Part shown: positions 51,192 to 59,961 of the stretch, in pieces
Layout of the letters: each line of letters starts with the position of its first letter
Numbering within the stretch: the stretch's first letter is position 1
From: an uncultured Isoptericola sp.
GTDB taxonomy: Bacteria > Actinomycetota > Actinomycetes > Actinomycetales > Cellulomonadaceae
Reading direction: 5' to 3'
DNA length: 64,000 bases
Assembly (NCBI GenBank): GCA_947497265.1
Contig: CANMFP010000008.1
Span: 1-64,000, forward strand
The notes under the pieces: generated by a model
The model's database searches: none
Told to the model about the DNA's origin: nothing
Seen by the model: the letters and a program-made list of their open reading frames with translations, nothing else
Position numbers and translations under genes: made by a program

Positions 51192-51653
51192 CTACCCGGC
51201 CCGCGCGGCCGCCGTCGCGGTCACCGTGATGCCGCCACCGAACGAATCGGTGAACCACCGGATCAGCGGCGGATGAGACCTCGCCACCAGGCTCACACGC
51301 GCGCCACGTCCGTCCGGGCTGACCGCCTCGACGACCTGGACGTCCCGCAGACCGGGCGACGTCGAAGCCGGCTGACGCGCGAGGTGCTCCCCCACCGCGC
51401 GCCGGACGTCGCCGTCGGACAACGTCAGTGTGCCGGCTGCCCCGGGCTTGCCCACGTTCTCGAGGTCGTAGTAGGTGGCCTCGCGCATCGAGTCGGCACC
51501 GGCGACGGCCAGGGAGTCGGCGAGGTCGAACAGGTGCTTGCGGTCGAGGTGCACCGACGCCGCGGAAGCCACCATCCCGACCAGCATCAGCCCGACGGCG
51601 ACGAACCCTGCCGTGAGCAGCATGATGCGTCCGTCCTCGCGCCGCCCGGTCAT
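51192..51653 (-). CDS. TadG-like pilus/secretion protein
   Basis: A 153-aa protein with a short cytoplasmic N terminus (MTGRREDGRI) and one N-terminal hydrophobic helix (MLLTAGFVAVGLMLVGMVASA), then an extracellular part (HLDRKHLFDLADSLAVAGAD ...). This fits the TadG/Rv3654c-type pseudopilin of actinobacterial tad loci. Last gene of the tad operon; the ATG overlaps the stop of the TadE-like gene (ATGA). Confidence 0.75.
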   Translation of the reverse strand: MTGRREDGRIMLLTAGFVAVGLMLVGMVASAASVHLDRKHLFDLADSLAVAGADSMREATYYDLENVGKPGAAGTLTLSDGDVRRAVGEHLARQPASTSPGLRDVQVVEAVSPDGRGARVSLVARSHPPLIRWFTDSFGGGITVTATAAARAG

Positions 51654-52096
51654 GGCCGCACCGCCACATGCTCCTCGACGGGCGCCACGTGAGCCGCCTC
51701 GACCGGGATCGCCAGCGGCACCCATCCGCGCAGCCCGGCGGGCACGAGGGGCAACGGGACCTCGTAGCGCACGGAGACGCCGATCGTCGCGCCCGGCGTC
51801 AGGCACGGGTCGGCGGAGCACTCCACCGTCAGCAGCTCCGCGCCGTCCACGTCGAAGCCCTGATCGCCCAGCGCGAGGCGGGTCGCGGCCGCCGCTCGCG
51901 CCGTGCCCTCGGACGACGAGTCGGCGGTGACCACCGCCCTCGACGCCTCACGAGCCGCACCCTCGACCGCGAACGCCGCGGCATGCACCTGGGCCAGGGC
52001 CACGACGAGGTAGACCAGCGGCACCAGGAGGAGCACGCTGACGCCCAGGAACTCCACCACGGCTGCACCAGACTCAGGGTCGCGTCGCTCGGTCAT
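51650..52096 (-). CDS. TadE-like pseudopilin
   Basis: A 148-aa TadE-family protein. The signature is SGAAVVEFLGVSVLLLVPLVYLVVALAQVHAAAFAVEGAAREASR, a pilin-like helix with the conserved Glu after a short charged leader. Two Cys (VECSADPC) may form a disulfide. Overlaps the TadE-like gene upstream (ATGA) and the TadG-like gene downstream. Confidence 0.85.
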   Translation of the reverse strand: MTERRDPESGAAVVEFLGVSVLLLVPLVYLVVALAQVHAAAFAVEGAAREASRAVVTADSSSEGTARAAAATRLALGDQGFDVDGAELLTVECSADPCLTPGATIGVSVRYEVPLPLVPAGLRGWVPLAIPVEAAHVAPVEEHVAVRP

Positions 52097-52536
52097 GCCG
52101 CCTCCTCCAGGGCATGGCCGGAGACGGTCATCGCCCCCGACGGTCCCAGCACCCCGACCACCGGCAGCGGCGCGCGCACCGTCACCTCGACGACGGCGAG
52201 GCCCTCTTGCACGGTGTCCCGTGCGACCACCTGGTCCGCATACCGGCTGCCGAGAGAAGCCGACAGCAGATCCCGGGTCCGCTGTGCGCCCGAGGCGAGG
52301 TCACGGTCTGCGCGAGCCGCCACCCGCGCCCCCTCGGCCGCGGCGTCGATCGTCAGTGCACGGACGTGCAGCGCGAGGGTCACCTGGACCACGCCGAGGA
52401 ACAGGGCGAGCAGCAGCGCGGAGATCATCGCGAACTCGGCGACCGCCGACCCTCGCTCGCCGTCCGTCGCCGACGAGGGCTCGACCCCCGAACCGGCCGT
52501 CACGGTGTCAGCGCCCGGTGACACTCTGGATCGCAT
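52093..52536 (-). CDS. TadE-like pseudopilin
   Basis: A TadE-family protein of up to 147 aa: GERGSAVAEFAMISALLLALFLGVVQVTLALHVRALTIDAAAEGARVAARA contains the E-containing pilin-like helix. It overlaps the upstream Flp-like gene by 29 bp if the ATG at 52536 is used. Internal GTG codons at 52524 or 52503 would shorten it by 4 or 11 residues and reduce or remove the overlap; the true start is uncertain. Confidence 0.85.
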   Translation of the reverse strand: MRSRVSPGADTVTAGSGVEPSSATDGERGSAVAEFAMISALLLALFLGVVQVTLALHVRALTIDAAAEGARVAARADRDLASGAQRTRDLLSASLGSRYADQVVARDTVQEGLAVVEVTVRAPLPVVGVLGPSGAMTVSGHALEEAA

Positions 52537-52720
52537 CGGTGAACGCGCTCTCGAGCAGCGGCCCCGCCAACGCCCACAGCGCGACGACGAGCCCTGCGGT
52601 CATCAGCGTCACGAGGACCCAGCCGGGGACGTCACCCCGTTCAGGGTCGTCGGCCGCCGGTCGCCGGACCGGGCGCAGTTTTGCCTCGAGCGGTCGGCGG
52701 GCAGAGTTTTCGTGCGACAT
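52508..52720 (-). CDS. Flp-like pilin / small Tad membrane protein
   Basis: A 70-aa protein with a basic N terminus (ARRPLEAKLRPVRRP), the leader-like DDPERGDVPGWV and one hydrophobic helix (VLVTLMTAGLVVALWALAGPLL) with a short tail. Size, single helix and location between TadC and TadE genes match the Flp major pilin position. The canonical Flp cleavage site G-x4-E is not evident, so processing is uncertain. ATG with AAAGG upstream. Confidence 0.7.
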   Translation of the reverse strand: MSHENSARRPLEAKLRPVRRPAADDPERGDVPGWVLVTLMTAGLVVALWALAGPLLESAFTDAIQSVTGR

Positions 52721-52738
52721 GGTCAGCCTTTCGGTGGG

Positions 52739-53671
52739 TCAGAGGCCTATCTGCAGGGTGGCCAGGGACGGGAAGACGGCGAAGACGACGGTGATGGGCA
52801 GGATGAGGAAGACGACGGGCACGAGCATCACGACCTCCTTCTTGCCGCCGGCCTCCATCAGGGCGCGACGGCCCGACTCACGGACGTCCTGCGCCTGGGC
52901 GCGCAGCACGTCGGCCAGCGGGGTGCCGCGCTCGAGTGCCACGGCGACCCCCTCGGCGAACCGCGTCAGCGACGGCAGGTTGGTGCGGTCTGCCATCGCT
53001 GTCAGCGCCGCGGCGATGGGTGCCCCGGCACGGACGTCGGCGAGCATCGTGGAGATCTCGGTGGAGAGCTCGCCCCGGGCCGTGGAGGCGACCCGTTCGA
53101 GGGCGGGCATGGGGCCCTCTCCCGCGGTGACGGCGAGCGCCAGCAGCTCGGCCACCGTCGGGAACTCGGCGAGCATCCGTTCCTCGCGCTGCTGGGCGAG
53201 CGTGCTGAGCCGCCGATCGCAGGCGACGAAGCCGAGCGTTCCCGCCAGGAGCACGAGAGCGACGAGCGGGATCACCGCCGAACCGCGGGTGGCTGCGAGA
53301 AGCACCGCCGAGGCCAGGCCCGTGACGAGCCCGAGGACCGTCCAGACGAGCTGGCGGGAACGGAACTGCTCCACGGTCTCGGCCCGGCCCGCGCGGTCGA
53401 GCCGACGCTGGACCTCCTCACGGGTCGAGCCGAACCGTTCGAACCAGTGGGCGGCGTCGGACACCCAGGGTGCGAGGAGCTTCTCGACCACGCCGAAGGG
53501 ACTGTGCACCGTGTGGTCGCGCAGAAGTCCGGAGGACGCGTCGCGAGGACGCAGAGCGGGGGCGAGGCGCTCGTCCAGCGTGATCCGCCGCCCCCGCAGC
53601 CCGGCGATCACCAGCAGGAGGCCGACTCCCCCGAGGAGCCCCAGCAGGGCCCCGGCGACGGCGAGGCTCAT
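52739..53671 (-). CDS. tadC: TadC-like type II secretion F-domain protein
   Basis: A 310-aa membrane protein with a GspF/T2SSF domain: AEFPTVAELLALAVTAGEGPMPALERVA and FAEGVAVALERGTPLADVLRAQAQDVRESGRRALMEAGGKKEVVMLVPVVFLILPITVVFAVFP, closing with membrane helices. It is the second platform protein of the tad pilus. The ATG overlaps the TadB stop (ATGA). Confidence 0.88.
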   Translation of the reverse strand: MSLAVAGALLGLLGGVGLLLVIAGLRGRRITLDERLAPALRPRDASSGLLRDHTVHSPFGVVEKLLAPWVSDAAHWFERFGSTREEVQRRLDRAGRAETVEQFRSRQLVWTVLGLVTGLASAVLLAATRGSAVIPLVALVLLAGTLGFVACDRRLSTLAQQREERMLAEFPTVAELLALAVTAGEGPMPALERVASTARGELSTEISTMLADVRAGAPIAAALTAMADRTNLPSLTRFAEGVAVALERGTPLADVLRAQAQDVRESGRRALMEAGGKKEVVMLVPVVFLILPITVVFAVFPSLATLQIGL

Positions 53672-54525
53672 CGCAGCACCCGGCTCTCCTCGGGCAACCG
53701 CCCGATCCGACGCATGAGCTGGTAGGCCAGCACCGAGCATCCCGCCCCGGCCGCGAGCACCGCCACACCGGCCGCCGAGTCGTACGCCCGTGCCGTCTCG
53801 GGTCGGGTCGCGAGGAACGCGAGGACCACCCAGGGTCCGGCGGCGGCCAGGCGCGCGCCGTTGACGGTCCACGACTGCCGCGCCTCGAGCTCGCCCCGCG
53901 TGCGCGCGTCCTCACGCAGGAACTCGGAGAGGCTCTTGAGCAGCCGTCCGAGGTCGGTGCCGCCCACCTCTCGGGTGAGCCGCAGCGCCTCGATGATGCG
54001 GTCGGCCACCGGGTCGGCGAGCCTCGCCTTGAGCAGGTCCAAGCACTCGCCGAACCGCCCGGTGGCGCGGTAGTCGGCGGCGAATCGAGCGAACGGCTCG
54101 CGCAGCTCCGCGGGCCCGCGCTCACCGAGCTGTGCGACCGCCTCCGGCAGCGAGAGCCCGGCACGCACACCCGAGGCGAGGTGGTCGACGGCGTCCGGCC
54201 AGACGTCCCGCAGACCCTCGCGCCGCCGTCGTGCCCGCACACGGAGCAGCACCTCCGGCGCGGCGGCCGCCATGAGCGCGAAGCAGCAGGCGATGGCCGG
54301 GGACCGGGTCAGGGCGAGGCCGACGAGCATCACGATGACGCCGACGCCGGCGCTGAACGCGTAGAGAGCGCCCGGCCCGACGTGGGGCACGCCGGCCTGG
54401 ACCAGGACGTCCTGCAGCACCTGGTTGCGCCTGCTGCGTCGCACCCGGGACGTCGTCGGCTCCCAGCAGGAAAGCCAGACGAGCACGAGGCCCACGCCCG
54501 CGACCAGGCCGATCAGCACTCCCAT
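53668..54525 (-). CDS. tadB: TadB-like type II secretion F-domain protein
   Basis: A 285-aa membrane platform protein: DVWPDAVDHLASGVRAGLSLPEAVAQLGERGP is the T2SSF cytoplasmic signature, and ALRLTREVGGTDLGRLLKSLSEFLRED follows. Hydrophobic segments near the N terminus and at about 215-260. The ATG overlaps the TadA stop as TGATG. Confidence 0.88.
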   Translation of the reverse strand: MGVLIGLVAGVGLVLVWLSCWEPTTSRVRRSRRNQVLQDVLVQAGVPHVGPGALYAFSAGVGVIVMLVGLALTRSPAIACCFALMAAAAPEVLLRVRARRRREGLRDVWPDAVDHLASGVRAGLSLPEAVAQLGERGPAELREPFARFAADYRATGRFGECLDLLKARLADPVADRIIEALRLTREVGGTDLGRLLKSLSEFLREDARTRGELEARQSWTVNGARLAAAGPWVVLAFLATRPETARAYDSAAGVAVLAAGAGCSVLAYQLMRRIGRLPEESRVLR

Positions 54526-55787
54526 CAGGACTCACCGGCCAGCAGCGCGTTGACGTCGATCCCCGCACGGTGGAAGCGCTCCACCCCCGGCGGGAACCCG
54601 TCACCGCGGACGAGCTCGCCACCCAGTGCGACCGGTCGCCGCTGGAAGATCTGCGCCGTCTCGACCCGGTTCTCCTCGACGCGCCCGGTCACGGCGACGA
54701 CCTCGCGGACCTGCCGGACGCCGTCCGCCGACACTCCGAGGTGCACCACGAGGTCGATGGCCGAGGCGACGGTCGGGGTGACGAAACGTTCGGAGACGTT
54801 CTCCCCGGCGAGCAAGGGCAGCGTGCACATCTTGGTGATCGCCTCGCGGGCAGAGTTCGCGTGGATCGTGCAGGCTCCGGGGATGCCCGCGTTGAGCGCG
54901 ACGAGCAGGTCGAGGCTCTCGGCCTCCCGGACCTCACCGATGATGATGCGGTCCGGGCGCATGCGCAGCGACTCCTTGACGAGCCGCCGCAACGGGATCT
55001 CGCCGGTGCCCTCGAGACTCGGCTGGCGGCACTGCATCGCCACGTGGTCGCGGACAGGTAGCCGCAGCTCGAACACTTCTTCGCAGGACACCACTCGCTG
55101 CCCGGCCGGGATGGATCCGGCGAGCGCGTTGAGCATCGTGGTCTTGCCGGCCTGCGTGGCGCCGGCGACCAGGATGTTCAGGCCCGCCCGGACGGCGGCG
55201 TCGAGGAACGCCGCGGCGTGCGGGGTGAGGGCGCCGAGGCGTGTCATGTGGTCCACGTGGTGGGCGCGCACCACGTGCTTGCGGATGTTGACCGCCATGT
55301 GCTCGCGCGTGACGTCGGGGATCACGACGTGCAGACGTTCTCCGCCCGGCAGCGTCGCGTCGACGAACGGGCTGCTGAGGTCCAGCCGACGCCCGCTGGA
55401 CGTCAGCATGCGCTCGACGAGGTCCCGTACCTGGGACGCGGTGAGGAGCGTGGTGGTCAGCTCGCTGACGCCTCGACGCGCCACGAAGACCTGCGCCGGG
55501 GCGTTGATCCAGATCTCCTCGATCTCGGGATCGTCGAGGTAGGGCTGCAACGGTCCGAGGCCGCCGAGCGCGTCGGCCACCGCCCGGACCGAGGCAGAGG
55601 TGTCGGCGAGCGGGGGCACGACGCCGAGCGACACCCGCTCGGCGTAGTCGGCCGCCGCCTCGACCACCAGCCGGTCGAGACCGGCACGGTCGCTGACCGG
55701 GTCGAGGCCGCGGCGGCGGATCAGCTCGCGGACCTCGTGGTGCAAGATGCTCGTGGCGTCGTCGCGCAAGGGCACGTCGATGGTCAC
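54525..55787 (-). CDS. tadA: TadA/CpaF-type secretion ATPase
   Basis: A 420-aa cytoplasmic ATPase driving pilus assembly. Walker A GATQAGKTT, an Asp box (SCEEVFELRL), Walker B LRMRPDRIIIGEVREAE and a His box (ACTIHANSAREAI) are complete. GTG at 55787 follows GAGAGG at 7-nt spacing. First gene of a seven-gene tad operon reading down to 51192. No TadZ/CpaE and no prepilin peptidase are in the window. The gap 55788-56040 holds no recognisable gene. Confidence 0.92.
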   Translation of the reverse strand: MTIDVPLRDDATSILHHEVRELIRRRGLDPVSDRAGLDRLVVEAAADYAERVSLGVVPPLADTSASVRAVADALGGLGPLQPYLDDPEIEEIWINAPAQVFVARRGVSELTTTLLTASQVRDLVERMLTSSGRRLDLSSPFVDATLPGGERLHVVIPDVTREHMAVNIRKHVVRAHHVDHMTRLGALTPHAAAFLDAAVRAGLNILVAGATQAGKTTMLNALAGSIPAGQRVVSCEEVFELRLPVRDHVAMQCRQPSLEGTGEIPLRRLVKESLRMRPDRIIIGEVREAESLDLLVALNAGIPGACTIHANSAREAITKMCTLPLLAGENVSERFVTPTVASAIDLVVHLGVSADGVRQVREVVAVTGRVEENRVETAQIFQRRPVALGGELVRGDGFPPGVERFHRAGIDVNALLAGES

Positions 55788-56040
55788 CGGCAGACCTCTC
55801 CCTCGGGGACAATCCGGACCTTCCGTCGGGCGTCGCCGACAGTAGCGGAGAATGCCGCACCGCCGTGGCCACCCTGTGGACAACCCTTCGCGGCTCAGCC
55901 GTCACTCCGGACTCTCGCGGTAGCGGTGCCGCGAGTTCGCAGGTCAGAGCGTCAGATCTGCGCCGTCGTGGTCTCCGCGGCCCGGACCGATCATTTGAGC
56001 GGGATCACAGATCGTGTCCATATCGCGAAACGGCCGGTCG

Positions 56041-56487
56041 TCAGGCGGTGGCGCGCGGGGCTGCGCTGGACCCCGCAGCCCTCGCCTCCGCCCCGTCGTC
56101 GTACGGGCCCCACGCCGGCTCCCGCAGCGCGGGGCAGTGCTCGGGCGTCGGATGGTTCGCGATGTGGATCATGCGGTCCAGCGCGTCGCGCGCGGCGGCG
56201 AGGTCGGCCATGGCGGCGGTGATGCGGTCCCGCTCAGCTGCCAGCACCTGGAAGACCTCGGGCGCGGCCTCCCCGGTCTCGATGCAGGGCATGAGCTGCA
56301 GGACCGTCCGGCTGGGAACACCGGCGGTGAAGAACTGCTGGATCAGCCGGACACGTTCGACGGCCGACTCGGGGTACGTCCGCTGGCCGCTGTCGGTGCG
56401 CTCCGCCGCGAGAAGCCCTTGCTCCTCGTAGTAGCGGAGCGCCCTGGTGCTGACGCCTGCCCGGCGTGCCACCTCGCCGATTCGCAT
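56041..56487 (-). CDS. MerR-family transcriptional regulator
   Basis: A 148-aa regulator: N-terminal winged HTH MRIGEVARRAGVSTRALRYYEEQGLL, then a dimerisation helix (FQVLAAERDRITAAMADLAAARDALDRMI). A Cys (HCPALREP) lies in the effector region. ATG at 56487 follows AGGAGGG. Divergent from the SDR gene, with a 19-bp-spaced promoter between them, so it probably controls that gene. Inducer unknown. Confidence 0.9.
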   Translation of the reverse strand: MRIGEVARRAGVSTRALRYYEEQGLLAAERTDSGQRTYPESAVERVRLIQQFFTAGVPSRTVLQLMPCIETGEAAPEVFQVLAAERDRITAAMADLAAARDALDRMIHIANHPTPEHCPALREPAWGPYDDGAEARAAGSSAAPRATA

Positions 56488-56531
56488 CCGTGCCCTCCTG
56501 TGATCCTGGCCTCTGGCCTCAGCACTTGCCC

Positions 56532-56562
56532 TTGACGTCAACGTGAACTCTTAGCGTAGCCG
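56532..56562 (+). promoter_or_regulatory. MerR-type promoter with 19-bp spacer
   Basis: TTGACG (56532-56537) and TAGCCG (56557-56562) are separated by 19 bp, the over-long spacer typical of MerR-activated promoters, with an internal GACGTC palindrome and partial dyad AACGTGAAC. It drives towards the SDR gene at 56624. Confidence 0.5.
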
Positions 56563-56623
56563 ACGCCGGGCCGATCAGACCCGGTCGGACCCGCCACCAC
56601 TCATCGAGAAAGCTGAGAAACCC

Positions 56624-57346
56624 ATGGACGTCACCGGTCAGACCGCCCTCGTCACCGGAGCCAACCGCGGCATCGGCCGCGAGTTCGTGCTCGAGCTGCT
56701 CGAGCGTGGAGCGAGCAAGGTCTACGCGACGGCTCGCCGCCCCGAGAGCCTCGACATCGACGACCCCCGCGTGGTGCCGCTGCGGCTCGACCTGCTCGAC
56801 CACGAGTCCGTCGTCGCGGCCGCCGACGCGGCGCGCGACGTGACCCTGCTCGTCAACAACGCCGGCATCGCGACCGGCGCCTCGCTCACCACGGGCGACC
56901 TGGCGGACGTCCGCCGGGAGCTGGACACGCACCTCTGGGGCACGCTCGACGTGATCCGCGAGCTCCGCCCCGCCCTCGCAGCCAACGGCGGGGGCGCGAT
57001 CGTGAACGTCCTCTCAGCCCTGTCGTGGTTCGTCGCGCCGGGCACCGGCTCGTACGCCATCGCCAAGGCGGCCGAGTGGAGCATGACCAACGGTGTGCGC
57101 CTCGAGCTCGCCTCGCAGGGCACGCTCGTCCAGGGGGTGCTCCTCGGCGCGGCCGACACGGCCATCGCCGCAGGCTACGACGGGCCGAAGATCGACCCGC
57201 GCGAGGTGCCGCGCACGTCCCTCGACGGCCTGGCCACCGGCTCGATCGAGGTGATCGTCGACGACTGGACCGCGATGGTCAAGGCGTCCCTCGCCGGCGA
57301 CCCCGCCGCGTTCTACGCCGAGCTCGACGCGCTGCTGGCCGGCTGA
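56624..57346 (+). CDS. Short-chain dehydrogenase/reductase
   Basis: A 240-aa classical SDR: cofactor motif TGANRGIG at 11-18, LVNNAG, and catalytic Y144-x3-K148 in SYAIAKAAEW with the upstream Ser in LSALSW. Probably NADP(H)-dependent oxidation/reduction of an unknown carbonyl. Divergent from the MerR gene and likely its target. A terminator hairpin follows. Confidence 0.88.
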   Translation: MDVTGQTALVTGANRGIGREFVLELLERGASKVYATARRPESLDIDDPRVVPLRLDLLDHESVVAAADAARDVTLLVNNAGIATGASLTTGDLADVRRELDTHLWGTLDVIRELRPALAANGGGAIVNVLSALSWFVAPGTGSYAIAKAAEWSMTNGVRLELASQGTLVQGVLLGAADTAIAAGYDGPKIDPREVPRTSLDGLATGSIEVIVDDWTAMVKASLAGDPAAFYAELDALLAG

Positions 57347-57360
57347 GCAGAGCCGGCTGT

Positions 57361-57393
57361 CCGTCCGGGCCGCCGCTCACGCGGCCCGGACGG
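57361..57393. terminator. Hairpin between convergent SDR and DUF998 genes
   Basis: CCGTCCGGGCCGC at 57361-57373 pairs perfectly with 57381-57393 across a 7-nt loop, with no T tract. It lies 15 bp after the SDR stop and just before the DUF998 stop, so it can serve both. Confidence 0.65.
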
Positions 57394-57394
57394 C

Positions 57395-57985
57395 TCACGC
57401 GGCCCGGACGAACAGCAGCCCGACCCACAGCCACCCGACGGCGATGGTCACCTTCTGGATGAGCCCGGCCCGCGGGGAGTCGTCCTCCCACGCCTGGCCG
57501 AAGGTGACCAGCCCGGCGCCCGACAGGAAGGCCGTCACCCCCGAGTACCCCTTCCAGGCGAGCTCGGGCAGGGTGAGGGTCGCGATGATGGCGGCCACCG
57601 GCACGGCGGCGAAGACGACAACCCCGGCGTGGTCGTGGAGCCGGTGGTGCCAGGACGTCTCCTCGGGAGTGGTGTCGGGGGTGCCGGGCGGGTACGCGCG
57701 CAGGGGGTCCATCCGGAACAGCCCGGACGCCACGAGCGCCAGGCCGAAGACCCCGACCACGACGGCGAGCAGCGCGCTGCCGAGGTCCGCGCGCGCCACG
57801 ACCGCCCCGGCCGTGACCGCCACGCCGCACACGAGGAAGCTCGCCGTCTGCACCCAGCCACGCCGCCCGAGGGCCAGCGCGCTCACCGGCTGGCGCACCC
57901 ACGCGTATCCCGGACGGGTCCACCCGTCGACCAGGAACACGACCACGAACGACCAGCAGCACACGGCCACGACCCACATCGACAT
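57395..57985 (-). CDS. DUF998 membrane protein
   Basis: A 196-aa membrane protein with six predicted helices. The motif VDGWTRPGYAWVRQPVSALALG after helix 1 and FRMDPLRAYPPGTP mid-protein are typical of DUF998, a family of unknown function. ATG preceded by GGGAAGG. Conserved His residues (WHHRLHDHAGV) lie before helix 4. Confidence 0.83.
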   Translation of the reverse strand: MSMWVVAVCCWSFVVVFLVDGWTRPGYAWVRQPVSALALGRRGWVQTASFLVCGVAVTAGAVVARADLGSALLAVVVGVFGLALVASGLFRMDPLRAYPPGTPDTTPEETSWHHRLHDHAGVVVFAAVPVAAIIATLTLPELAWKGYSGVTAFLSGAGLVTFGQAWEDDSPRAGLIQKVTIAVGWLWVGLLFVRAA

Positions 57986-58045
57986 GCCACCACCTTCCCT
58001 GACGCCACGACGGGCCGGCCCGTGCCACAGGTCATGGGTCGCCCC

Positions 58046-58660
58046 TCACGCCGGCACGAGGGGCGCCACCGGCTGCCGGATGATCGTGCGCAGCCGCTCG
58101 GGCGCCGTGCGCCGGGGGTCCGACAGGTAGATCTCGTGGTGCCGGCCCTCCAGCTCGCGCCCCGAGGCGGTGACGAACGCGTGCAGGGCGTCCACGGTGG
58201 GCGCCTCCTCGGCGTACGGGCCGACGTGCAGCACCTGCGCCGCCTCGCCGTCGCCGAACTCCCCGAGCCGGACGGCGGCCGGCAGGTCGCGCTCCGCCGT
58301 CGTGCGCGCGACGACCTCGACCGCGTCGACCTGGCCGACGTCGTCGGGCAGGCTGATCATCAGCGTCCAGCGCCACGCGGACCGGGGCAGCTCGCGGAAC
58401 CGCTCGATCTCGTCCGCCCACCACAGTCCCTCGAGGGGCATCACCGTGTAGGCGGTCCCCGTGGCGTCCTTCACCGCGGCACGCAACGCATAGGCCAACG
58501 GGTACAGCGACGTCACGGCCTCGCCGTACGCGGCCACCGTGTTCGGGTCGCCCGCCCCGTCGACCATGAGGTGCGGCCGCGGCGGCACGGTCACGAGCAC
58601 GGGGTCCCGCGGCGCCCGGTACAGCTCGCGGTACGTCGTCTTGAGGTCCACGCTCGCCAT
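58046..58660 (-). CDS. GyrI-like domain protein
   Basis: A 204-aa soluble protein of the GyrI-like small-molecule-binding superfamily: VTVPPRPHLMVDGAGDPN near the N terminus, YTVMPLEGLWWADE, and QVLHVGPYAEEAPTVDALHAF near residue 145. It has no DNA-binding domain. Ligand and role unknown. ATG at 58660 chosen with GGGGA upstream; an ATG 8 codons earlier at 58684 is possible. Confidence 0.82.
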   Translation of the reverse strand: MASVDLKTTYRELYRAPRDPVLVTVPPRPHLMVDGAGDPNTVAAYGEAVTSLYPLAYALRAAVKDATGTAYTVMPLEGLWWADEIERFRELPRSAWRWTLMISLPDDVGQVDAVEVVARTTAERDLPAAVRLGEFGDGEAAQVLHVGPYAEEAPTVDALHAFVTASGRELEGRHHEIYLSDPRRTAPERLRTIIRQPVAPLVPA

Positions 58661-58700
58661 GGTCCCCAGCATGCCCGCCACCACCGACGACGGCGATGGG

Positions 58701-58706
58701 TAGGGT
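58701..58706 (+). promoter_or_regulatory. Candidate -10 box for aminotransferase gene
   Basis: TAGGGT, 7 nt before the ATG at 58714. It excludes the in-frame ATG at 58696, which lies upstream of the hexamer. Confidence 0.55.
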
Positions 58707-58713
58707 CGAGATC

Positions 58714-59922
58714 ATGACGTCCACCCCGCGCTGGCGCCAGGTCGCCGCAGCGACCGGTCTGCTCGCGCCGGGCGGCGCCGTCGGGCAGACGATCTTCGCG
58801 GAGATGACGGTGCTGGCGAACCGTACCGGCGCGATCAACCTGGGCCAGGGCTTTCCGGACGTCGACGGTCCGGACTACGTCAAGGACGCCGCGAAGGCCG
58901 CCATCGACGCGGGCCGCAACCAGTACGCGCCCGGCGACGGCGTCCCGGAGCTGCGCCGCGCGATCGCCGCACACCAGCAGCGCCACTACGGCCTGGACGT
59001 CGACCCGGACACCGAGGTGCTCGTCACCACGGGCGCCACCGAGGCGCTGACGGCCGCGATCCTCGCGCTGACCGGGCCCGGCGACGAGGTCCTCACCCTC
59101 GAACCGTTCTACGACTCCCACGCCGCCGCGATCGCGATGGCCGGCGCCACCCACGTGCCGGTCCCGCTGACCCCCGACCTGCGCCTCGACGCGGCCGCCC
59201 TGCGCGCCGCCGCCACCGACCGCACGCGGATGGTCCTGGTCAACACCCCGCACAACCCCACCGGCACCGTGCTGACGCGCGACGAGCTCGAGCAGATCGC
59301 CGCCGTCGCCCGCGAGCGCGACGCCGTCGTCCTCACGGACGAGGTCTACGAGCACCTGGTCTACGACGACGCGGAGCACGTCCCGATGGCGACGCTGCCC
59401 GGCATGGCCGGGCGCACGCTGACGGTCTCGAGCTCCGGCAAGACGTTCAGCCTCACCGGCTGGAAGGTGGGCTGGTTGCACGGCCCGGCCGAGCTCGTCA
59501 CCGCCGTGCGCACCGTCAAACAGTTCATGACGTACACCTCGGGCTCGGCGTTCCAGCCGGCGATCGCCGTGGCCCTCGCGGACGACGAGACGCCCCGCGC
59601 CCTCGCCGCGTCGCTCGCCGCGCGCCGCGACCTGCTGTGCGAGGGCCTCGAGACGGCGGGCTTCGACGTCGTGGTCCCGCGTGGCACGTACTTCGTGGTG
59701 GCCGACGGCGCCCCGCTGGGCTTCGAGGACGGCCACGACCTGTGCCTGCGCCTGCCGGAGCTCGCCGGCGTGGTCGGCGTCCCGGTCTCGGCGTTCTGCC
59801 GCGAGGGGTCGACGGCGGCCGACGCCTTGCGTTCGCGCGTGCGGTTCACGTTCGTCAAACGCCCCGAGGTGCTGCGCGACGCGGTCGGGCGGCTGGCCGC
59901 CCTCGCGGGCGCGTCTGCTTGA
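58714..59922 (+). CDS. PLP-dependent class I aminotransferase (DapC / kynurenine aminotransferase-like)
   Basis: A 402-aa fold-type I aminotransferase. INLGQGFPDVDGP, NQYAPGDGVPELR, NTPHNPTGTVLTRDEL and the PLP lysine K243 in SSSGKTFSLTGWKVGW define the subgroup that includes N-succinyldiaminopimelate aminotransferase and kynurenine/methionine aminotransferases. Full length. Standing alone between unrelated genes, so the physiological substrate cannot be fixed. Confidence 0.88.
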   Translation: MTSTPRWRQVAAATGLLAPGGAVGQTIFAEMTVLANRTGAINLGQGFPDVDGPDYVKDAAKAAIDAGRNQYAPGDGVPELRRAIAAHQQRHYGLDVDPDTEVLVTTGATEALTAAILALTGPGDEVLTLEPFYDSHAAAIAMAGATHVPVPLTPDLRLDAAALRAAATDRTRMVLVNTPHNPTGTVLTRDELEQIAAVARERDAVVLTDEVYEHLVYDDAEHVPMATLPGMAGRTLTVSSSGKTFSLTGWKVGWLHGPAELVTAVRTVKQFMTYTSGSAFQPAIAVALADDETPRALAASLAARRDLLCEGLETAGFDVVVPRGTYFVVADGAPLGFEDGHDLCLRLPELAGVVGVPVSAFCREGSTAADALRSRVRFTFVKRPEVLRDAVGRLAALAGASA

Positions 59923-59961
59923 CGGAGGCGCCCAGGCCCCGGAGCAGTGCGACGACACGGA

